Positions 23,322-34,224 are shown, numbered from the stretch's first letter. The stretch: 64,000 bases of DNA from Amoebidium appalachense (GCA_963693365.1 CAVNZM010000016.1:2976001-3040000), one strand, 5' to 3'. The notes: generated by a model from the letters alone, not told the origin. Made by a program: numbers and translations.

Positions 23322-23946
23322 CCAGGCCATAAAGCCCCCAACCCTCAAGGCCTACCGGGATGCTGTTGTTGAGTTCCTGGATTGGTTGCCCCCTGGCACC
23401 GACACCAAGTCCCCCGCCGAACTGGACGACCTCCTGGTGGAGTATTTTGAGGAGTGTTATGCCATTGATCCATCGCGTGGCCAGCGTCAGCGCTGTGTCA
23501 ACACAGCTGCCGGCATCAAGCATTTCATGCCACGCCTGGGTCCACACCTGCAGGCCGCCCAACGGAGCCTGCAGGGCTGGAACCGGCTTGTTCCAGCAAA
23601 GACCACGCCCCCGCTTCCGTTTTCATTGGTCCTCGTCATTGACCATCATTTGTATTCCAAAATTGGCCCCTTGTTTGGTATTGCTGTTTTGCTTGGATTT
23701 GAGTGTTATTTTCGTGTCAGTGAGCTGCTTATGCTCACCCGTGCGGATCTTATTTTGCCCGACGACCCCGTTCCCCACGACATGCCACCCGGTACAGGCG
23801 GCATCCGCCTGGCCGACACCAAGACCGGTCCAAATCAGTTTGTCCCCATCACCGATCCGTCCCTGGTGGCCATCCTGTCTTTCTGGTTCCGTGGCGCCCC
23901 CCTTCTGCGCGGCTGTTTCCTTTCTCGTATGATGTTCTGCGTGCCA
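23296..23946 (+). pseudogene. Tyrosine recombinase of copy A, truncated
   Basis: It starts 26 bases before the RT stop in a different frame. It encodes the N-terminal SAM-like part and FRVSELLML. One C is missing from the C run near 23900, at the same place as in E1. The gene then ends at the recombination joint, without the HxxR, W or Tyr boxes. Confidence 0.88.
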
Positions 23947-24161
23947 AGGCCTACACCATGCTACTACTACGAATCTTACAGCACACTCGCAACACACAAT
24001 TTCACTCCAACGGGGCTATCTAATTCTCCTGCAAAGAAAACACGTTTACAAACTAAATATTCTTATGCCAACGTCGTCTTTACCAGCCCCAGCAAGGGGG
24101 TACATGAGCCGGTGCCTGTGGATCAATCTCACAAGCAGGCACAGGTGTGCTGCACCACTCC
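23947..24161 (-). repeat. B1 and truncated A2 of copy B (spacer of the A/B inverted pair)
   Basis: B1 ends in GGCATAAGAATATTTAG, which leads straight into an A repeat that keeps only about 110 bp. The A repeat is then joined to the broken recombinase of copy A. Confidence 0.8.
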
Positions 24162-25091
24162 CTACCTGGCACGGGAAGGAACGAACCATGCCGTGGGTGA
24201 CTGACGCAGCGCTGCAGCCCGGGCAAGGAGTGACGCAGGCACGCGAATAGAAAGAACAAGAGACTGGCCGGCCTGCACATACCGGCGGAGGGAGGCATGC
24301 GATCTCCACCGACCACGCAAAGCAATCGTCTCTACTGAAACAACCCTGACGTAGTCTCTCGAGGCACCGCCATGGCGAAGACTGTGAAGATGGAACCCAT
24401 ACTCGTTGAGGCCGAGGGAGTCACATGCCGCTTGGAACTTGGCACGCAGAACATCATACGAGAAAGGAAACAGCCGCGCAGAAGGGGGGGCACCACGGAA
24501 CCAGAAAGACAGGATGGCCAACAGGGACGGGTCGGTGATGGGGACAAACTGATTTGAACCGGTCTTGGTGTCGGCCAGCCGGATGCCGCCTGTACCCGGT
24601 GGCATGTCGTGGGGAACGGGGTCGTCGGGCAAAATAAGATCCGCACGAGTGAGCATAAGCAGCTCACTGGCACGAAAATAACACTCAAATCCAAGCAAAA
24701 CAGCAATACCAAACAAGGGGCCAATTTTGGAATACAAATGATGGCCAATGACGAGGACCAATGAAAACGGAAGCGGGGGCATGGTCTTTGCTGAAACAAG
24801 CCGGTTCCAGCCCTGCAGGCTCCGTTGGGCGGCCTGCAGGTGTGGACCCAAGCGTGGCATGAAATGCTTGATGCCGGCAGCTGTGTTGATACAGCGCTGA
24901 CGCTGGCCACGCGATGGATCAATGGCATAACACTCCTCAAAATACTCCACCAGGAGGTCGTCCAGTTCGGCGGGGGACTTGGTGTCGGTGCCAGGGGGCA
25001 ACCAATCCAGGAACTCAACAACAGCATCCCGGTAGGCCTTGAGCGTTGGGGGCTTTATGGCCTGGTCAGCCAGAAAACCGCGAGGGACCAT
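24162..25091 (-). CDS. Tyrosine recombinase of copy B, intact
   Basis: Intact 309-residue recombinase, the enzyme that would integrate the circular DNA form of the element by strand exchange. An N-terminal core-binding region (LKAYRDAVVEFLDWL) is followed by the catalytic domain with Arg in FRASELLML, His-x-x-Arg in HSLRHGGAS, Trp in RGRWRSH and the nucleophile Tyr in SLRRYVQAG. It ends PSRAR. The ATG at 25091 overlaps the RT stop (25066-25068) by 26 bases. Alternative upstream starts lie inside the RT gene. The other copies have 929 bp here against 930, each with a single-base loss, so this is the reference sequence for the family. Confidence 0.88.
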   Translation of the reverse strand: MVPRGFLADQAIKPPTLKAYRDAVVEFLDWLPPGTDTKSPAELDDLLVEYFEECYAIDPSRGQRQRCINTAAGIKHFMPRLGPHLQAAQRSLQGWNRLVSAKTMPPLPFSLVLVIGHHLYSKIGPLFGIAVLLGFECYFRASELLMLTRADLILPDDPVPHDMPPGTGGIRLADTKTGSNQFVPITDPSLLAILSFWFRGAPPSARLFPFSYDVLRAKFQAACDSLGLNEYGFHLHSLRHGGASRDYVRVVSVETIALRGRWRSHASLRRYVQAGQSLVLSIRVPASLLARAAALRQSPTAWFVPSRAR

Positions 25092-27091
25092 CTGCAGGAT
25101 TGTGGGCTGACGGCAGCCACACACAATACAAACGAATGTCGAGGGCAAGCGTGTAGGCAGCCACCTGGCGGCATACACGGTTAAGGCGTCGGGATGCTGA
25201 ACGACCCTTAGCAACAGCCCCAAGCAGCGCCGTCGAATCAAGGCCCCAAAGGTAGCGGGAGCCTCGGGCAGCCGTAGACCGACCTAATCGACGAAGCCCC
25301 AGGAGCAAGGCTTCTCCCTCCAGAATGTTGATGTGGTCGGAGTGGCGCCAACGATGACTGATGTTGGTGGTCCACCCGCCACCAACAGCTGCCAGGATAG
25401 GTGCCGGGGGGGCGGACGGGCTTGGCTCGTGCACAGGACCAGACAGCTGGCTGTAGTGGCCACGCCGGTTGCAGTGAGGCAGCACTTCGCGGAGAAGCGT
25501 TGCTGGAAGCACCCGGGACACCACTGCACCACCCAACAAGGAAGCATCAGTGCAGAACATGGTGCTAGCAAACCGAGAACGCAAATCACAACGCATCAAA
25601 GGGGCCAAAGCACACATCGCCTGAAGCTCCCACACCACGGGCGGGGGAAGGGGCTGTTCCCGAACCCCAGCTGCTCCACAAAACTGTAGACGGCACTCAG
25701 AACCGACAAAAGCGGCCGCTGCAGCAGTGCCGCCCACACCCAACCACCAAGCAACTGCTGCAAACGGAGCTGCGTGACGACACCACGACGCAACACGGCC
25801 TGGGTTTCCGCCACCAGACGGCACAAGGAAGCGCCAGACGGGCGCAATATCCCAGAGCGATGCATTTCCAGGCCTAGCAGCACCATAGAGGACGACGAAC
25901 CAGCAGCCACATCCTTCTTGACAATGGAGGGAAGACCAGCCGGGCCGGTGACGCCATGATACGATTCACGCTGACGATTGATGGCGGTGGCATCTGTGCC
26001 GACCCAGCCACAGTCGTCCACATACAGGGCATGCTGCGTGGCCTCCACAGGCCGCGGCACTATCGCACAGAGGCGCTCAATGCGGGGCATGCCGGCTCGG
26101 TCAGCCAACTGCCCATGGACGTCTTGAGCCACAAGCACAGAATGCACCCAGCCCATGGGCACGGTCTTGAGGGCTGGGTACACAAGCCGGTTGGGCCCAG
26201 AAAGGCCAACAGCCTTCGAAGACACAGGCGGCAATCCGAAGTACCGCCACAGCCACTCGGGGGCAAGAAGACGATGGAACTGGTTGTCCATGTCCGACTT
26301 GCCAAAATAGAGGCAATCCTCAGGTCCCAGCAACAGATCGGCAAAATCGGCAGGGTTGGGCAGGTGCACCTTGAGGGCAGGATGATCACGGGCAAAGAAC
26401 AGGTTGCCACGGCGGCCGTCAAAAATGACGCGGGCTCTGGTGTCTTTGGGAACCCCAAACAGCCCATTGATGGCCAGTGGTTTTTCCTCCGCCTCGAAAT
26501 AGTGCACCATGCCGCAGTTTTGAAGCCGAAGAAACAGGGGACCGTATTCCCCACTGGGAACGTGATGCGCCGGTCGGATGCGGCGCAGCTCTGCAGGCGT
26601 CGGCGGAACAGGCTTGAGAAGGCCGCCGTCGCAGTTGGCCAAAAACGGCTGCAGTGTAGGAGACAAAGACTGCAACACGTCCACTGTGGCTCCAACCCCA
26701 GGGTGTGGCAAAGCGGCATTTGCCGCCGTGAGAGGTAGCCATCCTGTCAATACAGGGTAGGCTGCGGGGAACGCAGCCAAGACACTACTCGCAGGCTGAG
26801 CGTCGTAGACACCCGCGCGTATAGCATCGTAGCTGGCCCTAAGAACAAAGGTCCACAGGGCATGGTGGTGACTGTTCACCAACCGGGTCTGGAATGGGCA
26901 AGGGCCGCCTGCCCACAGCTCGTTGAGGGCACCAAGACAACGGTTAGCCAAGGTAACCAACCCCCTTCAGGCGGTGAAACAGAGGTTGCCGACGGCGTTG
27001 ACTCCGTAGACGGTCTTGCCCAGAACGGTCCGGCACAGGAATGGCTGGAACAGGAAATAAATCAGAGGCGGCAAAGACATGCCGTGGCATA
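25066..27091 (-). pseudogene. RT/RNase H of copy B, frameshifted
   Basis: It encodes the same domains as copies A and C, with SDMDNQFHRLL and YVDDCGW intact. A single-base change set near 25668 (AGCTGGGGTTCGG) shifts the frame between RT and RNase H, and four extra bases near 26958 break the N-terminal leader. The first ATG of the family (MPPN) is altered (AAATGTGCC), so MPRHGM at about 27091 would be the first start. RNase H is complete in its own frame. Confidence 0.87.
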
Positions 27092-27200
27092 GCTGTGGAA
27101 TCCTTAGAAAAATTAGGGGGCACATTTAATCAAGGGCACGGGGCAGGAAACCACAAGAAAATAATATACAGAACCGCGTGCCAAACCCCCAAAGGGCCGT

Positions 27201-28277
27201 TTAGGCCCTGTGGCCACCGGCCCCCAGAGGGGTCGATGGACCGGCGCCGGATGGGCCGCTGCCGGGACCGCGCCGAGCCCTGGTGACTTTGGCGAGGGTC
27301 TTGGCTTGACGAACAGCCCGGGTGGCCAAGGCAGGGGGCAGGGGCAGGCTGCGCGCAGGGAGCTCCTCAAACTGGTCTGCAACAGCCCAGTCCCCGTTGG
27401 ACTGATCAGCAGTCTGCACAGCCAGCAGACGGCGCACACCAACTTCCACAGCAGGCGACTCCTTGCGGGCCTTAGGGTCGGCAGCCAGCAGCAGATCCAG
27501 CATACGGGCAAGTGTCAGAGCTCCCGTTTGTTGCGGTAGCTGACCCAATCCGCCGCGTGGACAGCCGCAGTGACCGAGGCCTGGTCAGCCAAGGTGCTCT
27601 TGAGGTAGGAAGGGGCCAGACGTTCTTTGACGCGCAGGTTTGGCGCCGCTGGAGAGCAGATAACGGCTTTGGCGCCGCTGGAGAGCAGATAACGGCTGGG
27701 GTTGGGTTTGGAACGGCCAGAGGAACGATGGCTGCGAGAGGAACGACCGTAGCCACTGCTGCTGGATGAAGAATCCTCATTCGAAGATGGGGTGTCTTCG
27801 CTGCCCGTGTCAGACACATAGACAGGCTCCTTGCCCTTTTGCCCGCGCAGACAGCGTGCCCAGCAGGCCGCCGGCAGAGGGCTTCTTGTGGTGACCAGAC
27901 TGGGCAACAGAGAGGGCTTGCAATTGGGCAGAAAGCGCCTGCAGCTGCTCTTGGATGTCTACACCGTCAGAACGCCGCTGCGGAGAAGGCGACCCAGGTG
28001 GGGGGGAGGCACGGCCGCTGCGAGGAGTGCGACAGAGCAAGTGCAGCTGGTCGGTGACTTTCCAACCGACCATCTCAGGGTCATCAAAAGCCACCAAGCG
28101 CCTTGAGGGTGAAACCACACTGTTGACGGTTTCTGCCGGCAGGCTGTTCCAGGGGAGGGCGTTGGACTGCAAAACTTCCAGACTTTTGAGACTTGTGTCG
28201 TCCGCATCGGTAGAGATCTCCAAAAGCTTCTCTAGGAGAGCGGCCCCCTTGGCAACCAGAGCAGGAGGAGGGGCCAT
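27201..28277 (-). pseudogene. gag-like ORF of copy B, frameshifted
   Basis: The start MAPPPALVAKGAALLEKLL and the end GAGGHRA match the family. A shortened segment near 28095 and a joint near 27515 (where E1 has its large duplication) break the frame. The 32-bp GAK-coding duplication at 27640-27700 is shared with E1. No known domain is recognisable. Confidence 0.75.
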
Positions 28278-28735
28278 TGCAATGCTCACAAACCAGACTA
28301 GAGCACGGAAACTTGAAAACGAATACTGGAAAATGCAAAAAACATGGGAAAAACGACACCGCATAAAACGTCCGAAAACCAGCTAAAACGAAATGGCGCG
28401 CACGCAAAACTCTAATTAGATGCTGCCGAAGCTAAGCGCGCGCTCCTGGGCAAAAAAAAAACTAGAGAAAAAACGAACAACAGCGCGAAAAACGGGGACT
28501 AGAGTTGCAAAAAACCTAGTTAAACAATTGTGCCTAAAGAGACCTAAACGCGCTCAGTAGCGCCGCAACTGACCTCCCTGGGGCCGGCAAACTCATTACA
28601 TAGCGCGGCCCACATTTTTGCCTATGGAAATATGAAGAAATGACTTAGAACCTATCAAATCCATGAAATCTACCAAACTGGAATTTTTGCTGCACATCAA
28701 CCAATGAAATTTTTTCACAAGTGGCTAAAACCCCT
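28278..28735 (-). repeat. A1 repeat and leader of copy B
   Basis: It matches the leader and A repeat of copy A as a reverse complement and is truncated at about 28735 within CACAAGTGGCTAAAACCCCTAG. Confidence 0.8.
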
Positions 28736-28736
28736 A

Positions 28737-28865
28737 GATATGGTATGCGTATTTGAAGGCAATCATACAATTATGGCTTACCAAACACGCCTGAAGATGC
28801 TGCAGGTTTGACTGCGACACAAAATCTCTAAACAGCAAAATAATGCAAAATATCATCTCACGTCG
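28737..28865. other. Unassigned spacer
   Basis: About 130 bp between the truncated A1 of copy B and the inverted Gypsy LTR. No gene or repeat is recognised. Confidence 0.5.
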
Positions 28866-29385
28866 CGTGTGTACTAAGAGACGCGGCACTCTACTAAGGG
28901 TACCCACACGGAAGGGAACGAATGTGTACGAAAAAACGGTAAAGTTTATTACAGACCAGGCTCCGACGGGCAAACTGAGATCCGAACGGAATCCAGCTAA
29001 GTCACAACTGCGGCCATCAAGGCCGTGCCCTCAAAGATCATCATCACTTGGCCCCCCTACGATGCCACATTCCATACATTCCGATCTAAGGAACTCTATT
29101 GTGCGCCTGCACGAGCTAAGTCGATCGGCACACACTAATATAAACATCATCGTCTCTCCCCTCTCTCTTCCCCTAGTGGCACCGCAGAGTCTAAATCTAC
29201 ATTTCATATTATCCCCCCCCCCCCTCCCCCCCCTCTACTCTTTCCTGTACTACAATATATACATACATTTGGCAGACAGCACTATCTGAACTTGCCAAAA
29301 TTTATAAGGGCTTCTGCCCAAACTTAATACATTCCAAAGTCCTCCTACGATCTATCCTACACACTATTTCTAATCAATCCTATTG
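28866..29385 (-). repeat. Solo-like Gypsy LTR, inverted
   Basis: The reverse complement of 16140-16662, with a matching purine-run region at 29210-29233. No element body adjoins it, and the plus-strand Gypsy fragment lies more than 9 kb away in opposite orientation. It is therefore either a solo LTR or the end of a second, lost copy. Confidence 0.75.
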
Positions 29386-29665
29386 GTCGGCTCCTCCAGC
29401 TGACGTGGTCCTGCCCTGCGCCGGCAGAGGCAAGATGCCCGCAGCTGTGCAGCTGATCTTGAGGCCCCGGACTTGATCTTGATGATCTGTGGACCCGGGC
29501 TACCCCCCCCCCCCCCCCCGATCTTGATCGTAGACTTAGGATGATCGGCTGAGACGGATTAGTATTTGTCAATTGGCTTCTGAGAACCCAAATGCTACTG
29601 CGACCAAACAAAAGGGGTGAACGATAAGACCAATGGAAAAAACGGATTGGAGGACGGGAACGCCC
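29386..29665. other. Spacer with C run
   Basis: Contains a C17 run at about 29502 and several GATCTTGAT words. No gene is seen. Confidence 0.4.
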
Positions 29666-30543
29666 TCACAGAGGCGGGAGAATGATCGGCAGGCGCTCCA
29701 CCTCGGCTCTGGCAAAGTCGGCAATAGCAGCACCATGCTGAGCACGCGTCTTCTGGTAGTTGAGCCGGGATGCCAGCAGCTGGACGACGTCACACTGGTA
29801 CTGCACCAGCAGCCTGGTCATGTGGGCGTCAGAAATCCCCTTAGCCGCGGCAAGGTTGGCGCCTTGGACTAGGACAGACAGAGCACCACTGGCAATGAGT
29901 GTGCAGCACTCTTCACGGGCGCCGGCAGACACCTTGTCGAGCCAACCCCACTGGGAAACAACGGTTCAGGGCCAGCAAACAAGCCCTGCTCACACACGAG
30001 GGTGGCGACATCGCGAAGTGCGCAGGTGGCTAGAGCAACTTGGGTGCGAGTCTTGATAGGCAGCTGCGGCGGGGCCCAGCGGTCAGAGCGGGCACCACTA
30101 ATATGTACCTTCTACGAGAAGAGACTTTTTGTTTTTTGTAATTTTCGACTCATCGCAGGGATCGAAACCCCCTCGACCCTATACTTACATGGAAGCTAAT
30201 TTTTTGCTTAATTGAGTGGTACCATTTGTTAAACTTTGTTAGCAACGCGCACGCAAACAGAAAATGTCTTATTAGGATATATGTGTTTTTCATTATAGAA
30301 CCTTTTCTACTGGATGTCGATTGAATTCGAGAACCAGACATTGACCAATCATCAAATCAATTTGGTCCGGGGATCAAACTACATAAGTATAACGATTGGT
30401 AACCATCGATTATTAAAGTTAGGTCAATCGATGCAAATCGAGCGTAACTTCGGAGTGTCTTCTCGTGGAAGGTACATATTAGTGCTGTCCGCTCTGGGCA
30501 GGAACTCGGAGAGACGCGACGCATACTATACTGGTCATTCATG
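29666..30543 (-). pseudogene. Small ORF split by a MITE-like insertion
   Basis: Unrecognised. Reading leftward from ATG at 30543 (MNDQYSMRRVSPSSC), the frame runs into the repeat element at about 30495-30085. It resumes as WAPPQLPIKTRTQVALATC and then, after a +1 shift near 29945, continues as WLDKVSAGAREECC...FARAEVERLPIILPPL to a stop at 29666. The last part is Ala/Leu-rich and predicted helical. A TATAAAA and a CCAAT lie upstream in promoter positions. It could be a retroelement gag or a host gene. Confidence 0.45.
30085..30495. mobile_element. MITE-like element with terminal inverted repeats
   Basis: The ends CACTAATATGTACCTTC and its reverse complement GGTACATATTAGTG form inverted repeats of about 30-40 bp, continuing as ACGAGAAGA and perhaps outward as CAGAGCGG. 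The AT-rich interior has no ORF. A relative lies inverted at 45305-45660. I could not identify a convincing target duplication. Confidence 0.7.
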
Positions 30544-30599
30544 GCAACTAGTGCCCTCAGGGAGGGGCCGATCTACAAGCTATCGTGAGCCCACACTAA

Positions 30600-30715
30600 C
30601 AACTCAACGCTTTTAAGTGGCGCTGAGTGAGGGAAGACTGATCAACGCTTCTCTCGGCTGCAGCTTTTATAGCCTGCAGCCAAGATTCAGGGCCAGACCA
30701 TGATTGGTGGTATAC
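30600..30715 (-). promoter_or_regulatory. CCAAT-TATA promoter for the 30543 ORF
   Basis: On the minus strand, CCACCAATCATGG at about 30705 is followed by GGCTATAAAAGCTG at about 30670. That is about 125 bp before the ATG at 30543, a normal pol II spacing with a short leader. Confidence 0.55.
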
Positions 30716-31251
30716 ATAACAATTCAGTGCCTTCTTGAAAGATAATTGGTGTATTTCCACCCAATCAGGCCATGATTCGAAGAACCAATCGAAATAGTTT
30801 CACTATTGATGATAGGCCCCTGATGGGGAACTGCGGGGGCGGGCATTCGCTGGGTGGGCTGGGGGTGTCCTCGGGCATGCACAGGTGGCTGCTCGGCATG
30901 GCGGCCCCCCTGGGTGGGCATGGGCGGGCTGGCTTCTTTTTCTTGGGTTCGCGGGCAATCAGCCAGAGGATGTGGGACGACACATTGAATATGCCCCAAT
31001 AAAGCATGGCATGTGCGCGGATATGCCTGACCGCAGACGTTGCGATAAACATGGCTGGGTCAGTTGACTGGCACCGCAAGGCAGTGGCAGACGGCTGCTG
31101 GTCAACGTGCACAACACAATAGCAAGGCGGGCGCGCCTGAGCGAGAGGCACGTACTGGACCTCATGCCCACGACCACGACCACCTACAACATCGTGACCT
31201 GCTGTGCGAAGCCTGCGCATGCGCATGCACACAGTGACACGGTGGGGCAAC
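30716..31251. other. Unassigned spacer
   Basis: CCAAT-like words near 30740-30790, then a GC-rich stretch. The short overlapping frames on both strands show no recognisable product. Confidence 0.4.
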
Positions 31252-31730
31252 TGTAAACAGTTGGACTAGTTAGGATAAGGCAGAGTACAACTGAATCAAA
31301 ATAAAGACAGAGAACGGGTAGAAAGGCACACGCGGCCAGGTTGCTTTTACTATGGGCCGACTCAGTCTGTCTCAGACTTCACTGATGTGATCCCCGTACT
31401 GGGACGGCTTTCTTATATAGCCCCCAGGTTTCGGATCAAGGCCCAGGATTGGTTCATCCGCGGCCAGCGCAGTGGCAACATGCCATTCGTGATTCTGGTG
31501 CGGTCCGAGCCAGTCAGACCTTTGTCCTATTTATGCAAACCTCTTATTGGTTCACTTCGTTTATGTGGTATGCAGCTGAAGAACCATATATGGTTCAATT
31601 CTTAGGTCAGAGTGAGTCCTATTGGTGCGGACATAATATTTATGTGATATTCATGACAAAGCACGAATCGTGTGCTAGTAGATCACATTCTTTAGTAAAC
31701 ATGTACAGTTCATGTGTACAGTTGTTTACA
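31252..31730 (-). repeat. 3' LTR
   Basis: 479 bp. Minus-strand CCAAT motifs (near 31625, 31550 and 31455) precede CTATATAAG at about 31420, so the LTR carries its own promoter. Confidence 0.9.
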
Positions 31731-32978
31731 CTCCCCCCCTTGTCGGGAGCCTGGTGGTGTCGTTAGACAAGCAAACCACCAGGCTGAGAGGCGATAAACA
31801 ACCTTCAGCGAGAATTCTTGTGTGTGCCGAGCTGCTGGACAGAACAGAGCAAGGACGGTGGAATAGAGTTGTGCACGTCTATGAGCACTTCTTCATTTGC
31901 CAAAACGTAAATTCATGCAGCATTCTTCTGTGATTTCATTTTCGTGGCGAAGATTGTTGCAGAGTGTGCGTGCGAATAATTCGCTAAGCCTTCGTCTCTG
32001 TGCTTGGCTTTTCTGTAGAAGTAGTATTTTCCTTTTTGGGAATTTTTCCTTTTTAGGATACTCCCGCAGATTCGTTTTCAATTGCGAGTAATTTGGTTGT
32101 GTGGATGAATGATCATACCAAACATTCGATAATGAATATAACTCGAGCCTTAGGTCACTTCGTAGCTCAGGTAGTGGTGGATAGCTTCAAGGCTTAGCCG
32201 CTGCTCCTTATCCCGGTTCTACCTTAAGACTGTAAGGCGAGTCACCATGGCCGGAAAAGCCACTTCTTTCATGAACAAAGAGCACTTCTTTCCTTTCAGC
32301 TTTAACCCTGCATCATCGGAGCTGGGAAAAACAGAATAAAAATGCCCAAGTGTTCTTCGTTGGGCGACATAAAGAAATATATCACCCGTCAGAACCAGTA
32401 AAAGCCCGGTTCATAATTCATAAGAAGAGGGTAGGCAAAGCAAGCCTCCTTCAGAAAACACATGCTTCCATTCGTGAGCAGTTTTCGTATCCCATTTGCC
32501 AGCCATTTTCGTTGAGCAGGGGGATTCCAGGCATAATACATTCTTCTGGAGGCTTGGCCTAAAAAGAAAAGTCGTCGGAGTCGCCCTTTCTTTTGTAAGC
32601 AACTTCGTGAGCGCGCTTCGTGTTTTCATATCCTCCAGTGCAGGTCTGGATGGTGCCCCATCCTCTGCTTCATTTGTAGGTGGCCCTACTGTAGGTTCTG
32701 TTCGTTGTGTGGAATACCAAAACCATTCGTATTCGTGGAACTGCTTTGTGCTGTGCTTTCTTTCGTGTTGGTGTTCATGAAGTTACCCCGTTCACACACC
32801 CTACTTCTTACATACATTAGATGTAAGTAGCTGCCTGGTGAGTGTGTGGTTCGTGTTCGTGGCATTCTTCTGTTCCTTCGTGAGAAGAATATTCGTTTTA
32901 GCAGAGGTGCCCAATAAGGCAGCTTGTGGGGTTGTCTCCCGCATGTGCCCATTGGTGGGGTATGCACGTGCTAAATTG

Positions 32979-33308
32979 TTACAGTGTCATCATATTGCAA
33001 GGGAATAACATGGTCACCTCCGTACCAGGGCCTAGTAGGTACACATGATGGTCCGATGTGTTAGTCAACAACACCTTGCATTCGTATTCGTATTTGTCTT
33101 CCACGTCACTTTCTTCAGTAGTGAAGGAGGGTATTCGTAATTCGAAACTGAAAGGCTTCCAGCCAAAATACTGACACTGTATGATGGGGTTGTGAGGGAG
33201 CGGTGCCCATACCACATTCTTTTGTTCTGGTGGGGGTGTGCCGGCAGCTAGTGCAAGGCTTGACAGTGTAATTGGTATGTTACACAGTATTGCCACAGAC
33301 GGGCATTC
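32979..33308 (-). CDS. Unrecognised ORF inside the LTR element
   Basis: About 109 codons open on the element's sense strand. The composition looks like a real protein (segments VVWAPLPHNPIIQCQYFGW, ESDVEDKYEYECKVLL, HHVYLLGPGTEVTMLF). It begins after a TAA with no ATG, so it would need splicing or an upstream frame. I do not recognise a family. It could be a captured host fragment or a remnant of the element's own gene. Confidence 0.3.
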   Translation of the reverse strand, partial: ECPSVAILCNIPITLSSLALAAGTPPPEQKNVVWAPLPHNPIIQCQYFGWKPFSFELRIPSFTTEESDVEDKYEYECKVLLTNTSDHHVYLLGPGTEVTMLFPCNMMTL

Positions 33309-34224
33309 ACCTTAAAATTCGTACCCAACACCTTCTTTGTTTTTCACATGCATGAACAAAAGTTCTGCATCGACTTTATTACATGCCTTTTGTGCACCAA
33401 GAGTGCAAATTCGTTAGGGCGTGGCACCAGGAAGGGCCGCCATACATGAGGCATATGTTCGTAATGTGTTTAGGCATGCCAGCATACATTCATGCGCATG
33501 TTGTGCATCCTGTGCGCTAAACTATGGGGCATGCTGTATTCGAAAACAGCAAGAAATTCGAAGCATGCATGCAAAACTACTTTCACAGCACCTTATGTCC
33601 TCAATGCTATAGGAACAGCGACTATCTTCTTCTTTAAATGCATTCGTGCTGAAAGTGGCCGTGCATCTGGCTTGCGAGTGTGGAGGTGCATGCGGTGGCA
33701 TGGACACGATGACAGTGTGCAATAGCGCAATGCACGCAAGGGCAACGGTTTTATTTTCTTCCTAACATAGAGGGGGCTGTGTGCATTGCAACCCAAGCAG
33801 TGTTGTGCATTCGTTCTTGCATTTTCGTATTTCCAGTTCATTTTGCTTTCGTTTTTCGTTTTTTGTCGTTTGATAAATTCGTTACTTCGTTTTGTTTTCG
33901 TGTTGCATTCATTTCGTATTTCCTCTATGCATTCGTTTGTCGTTCATTCTTTATTTCATTGTGTATTCGTGATGGTTCGTTTTTCGTTGGTTCATTGCTT
34001 CGTTAGCAATTCTTTATTCGTTTGTTCGTGTATTCGTTGTTTCGTTGTGTATTCGTTTTTCTTCACATTTTTGATGTGTCGTAGCAAAAGAAGTTTTACA
34101 TGCTTTCAATTCTTTCCGTGTAGGTGGGCTGGCCACTTCAAACTTGTAGGTGTATATATTCTAAGCCGGACAAGGAAAGATGTGCCTATCATCGGGGTAA
34201 AAAGGATTGTGATCGGCCATGGGA

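Larger units (their letters stand above)
19455..23946 (+). mobile_element. YR retrotransposon copy A (3'-truncated)
   Basis: A1 lacks about its first 40 bp and is fused to the Gypsy RT through AGCCCCGTTGGAG. Leader, gag (20131-21183), RT/RNase H (21261-23321) and recombinase (23296-23946) follow. The recombinase is broken at GCGTGCCAAG and joined to an inverted A fragment. B1-A2-B2 is absent. It faces copy B, giving about 4.5-kb inverted arms separated by about 215 bp. Confidence 0.85.
23947..28735 (-). mobile_element. YR retrotransposon copy B
   Basis: In minus order: A1 (about 28735-28278 with leader), gag (28277-27201), RT/RNase H (27091-25066), recombinase (25091-24162), B1 (24161-about 24057) and the head of A2 (24056-23947). 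A2 is cut at the joint with copy A. It shares the GAK-segment duplication of E1's gag, so E1 and B are closely related. It carries the only intact recombinase in the window. Confidence 0.85.

Noticed and set aside
16140-29385. Pairing the two Gypsy LTRs as ends of one element
   Set aside because: They are in opposite orientation, and the sequence between them holds two other elements.
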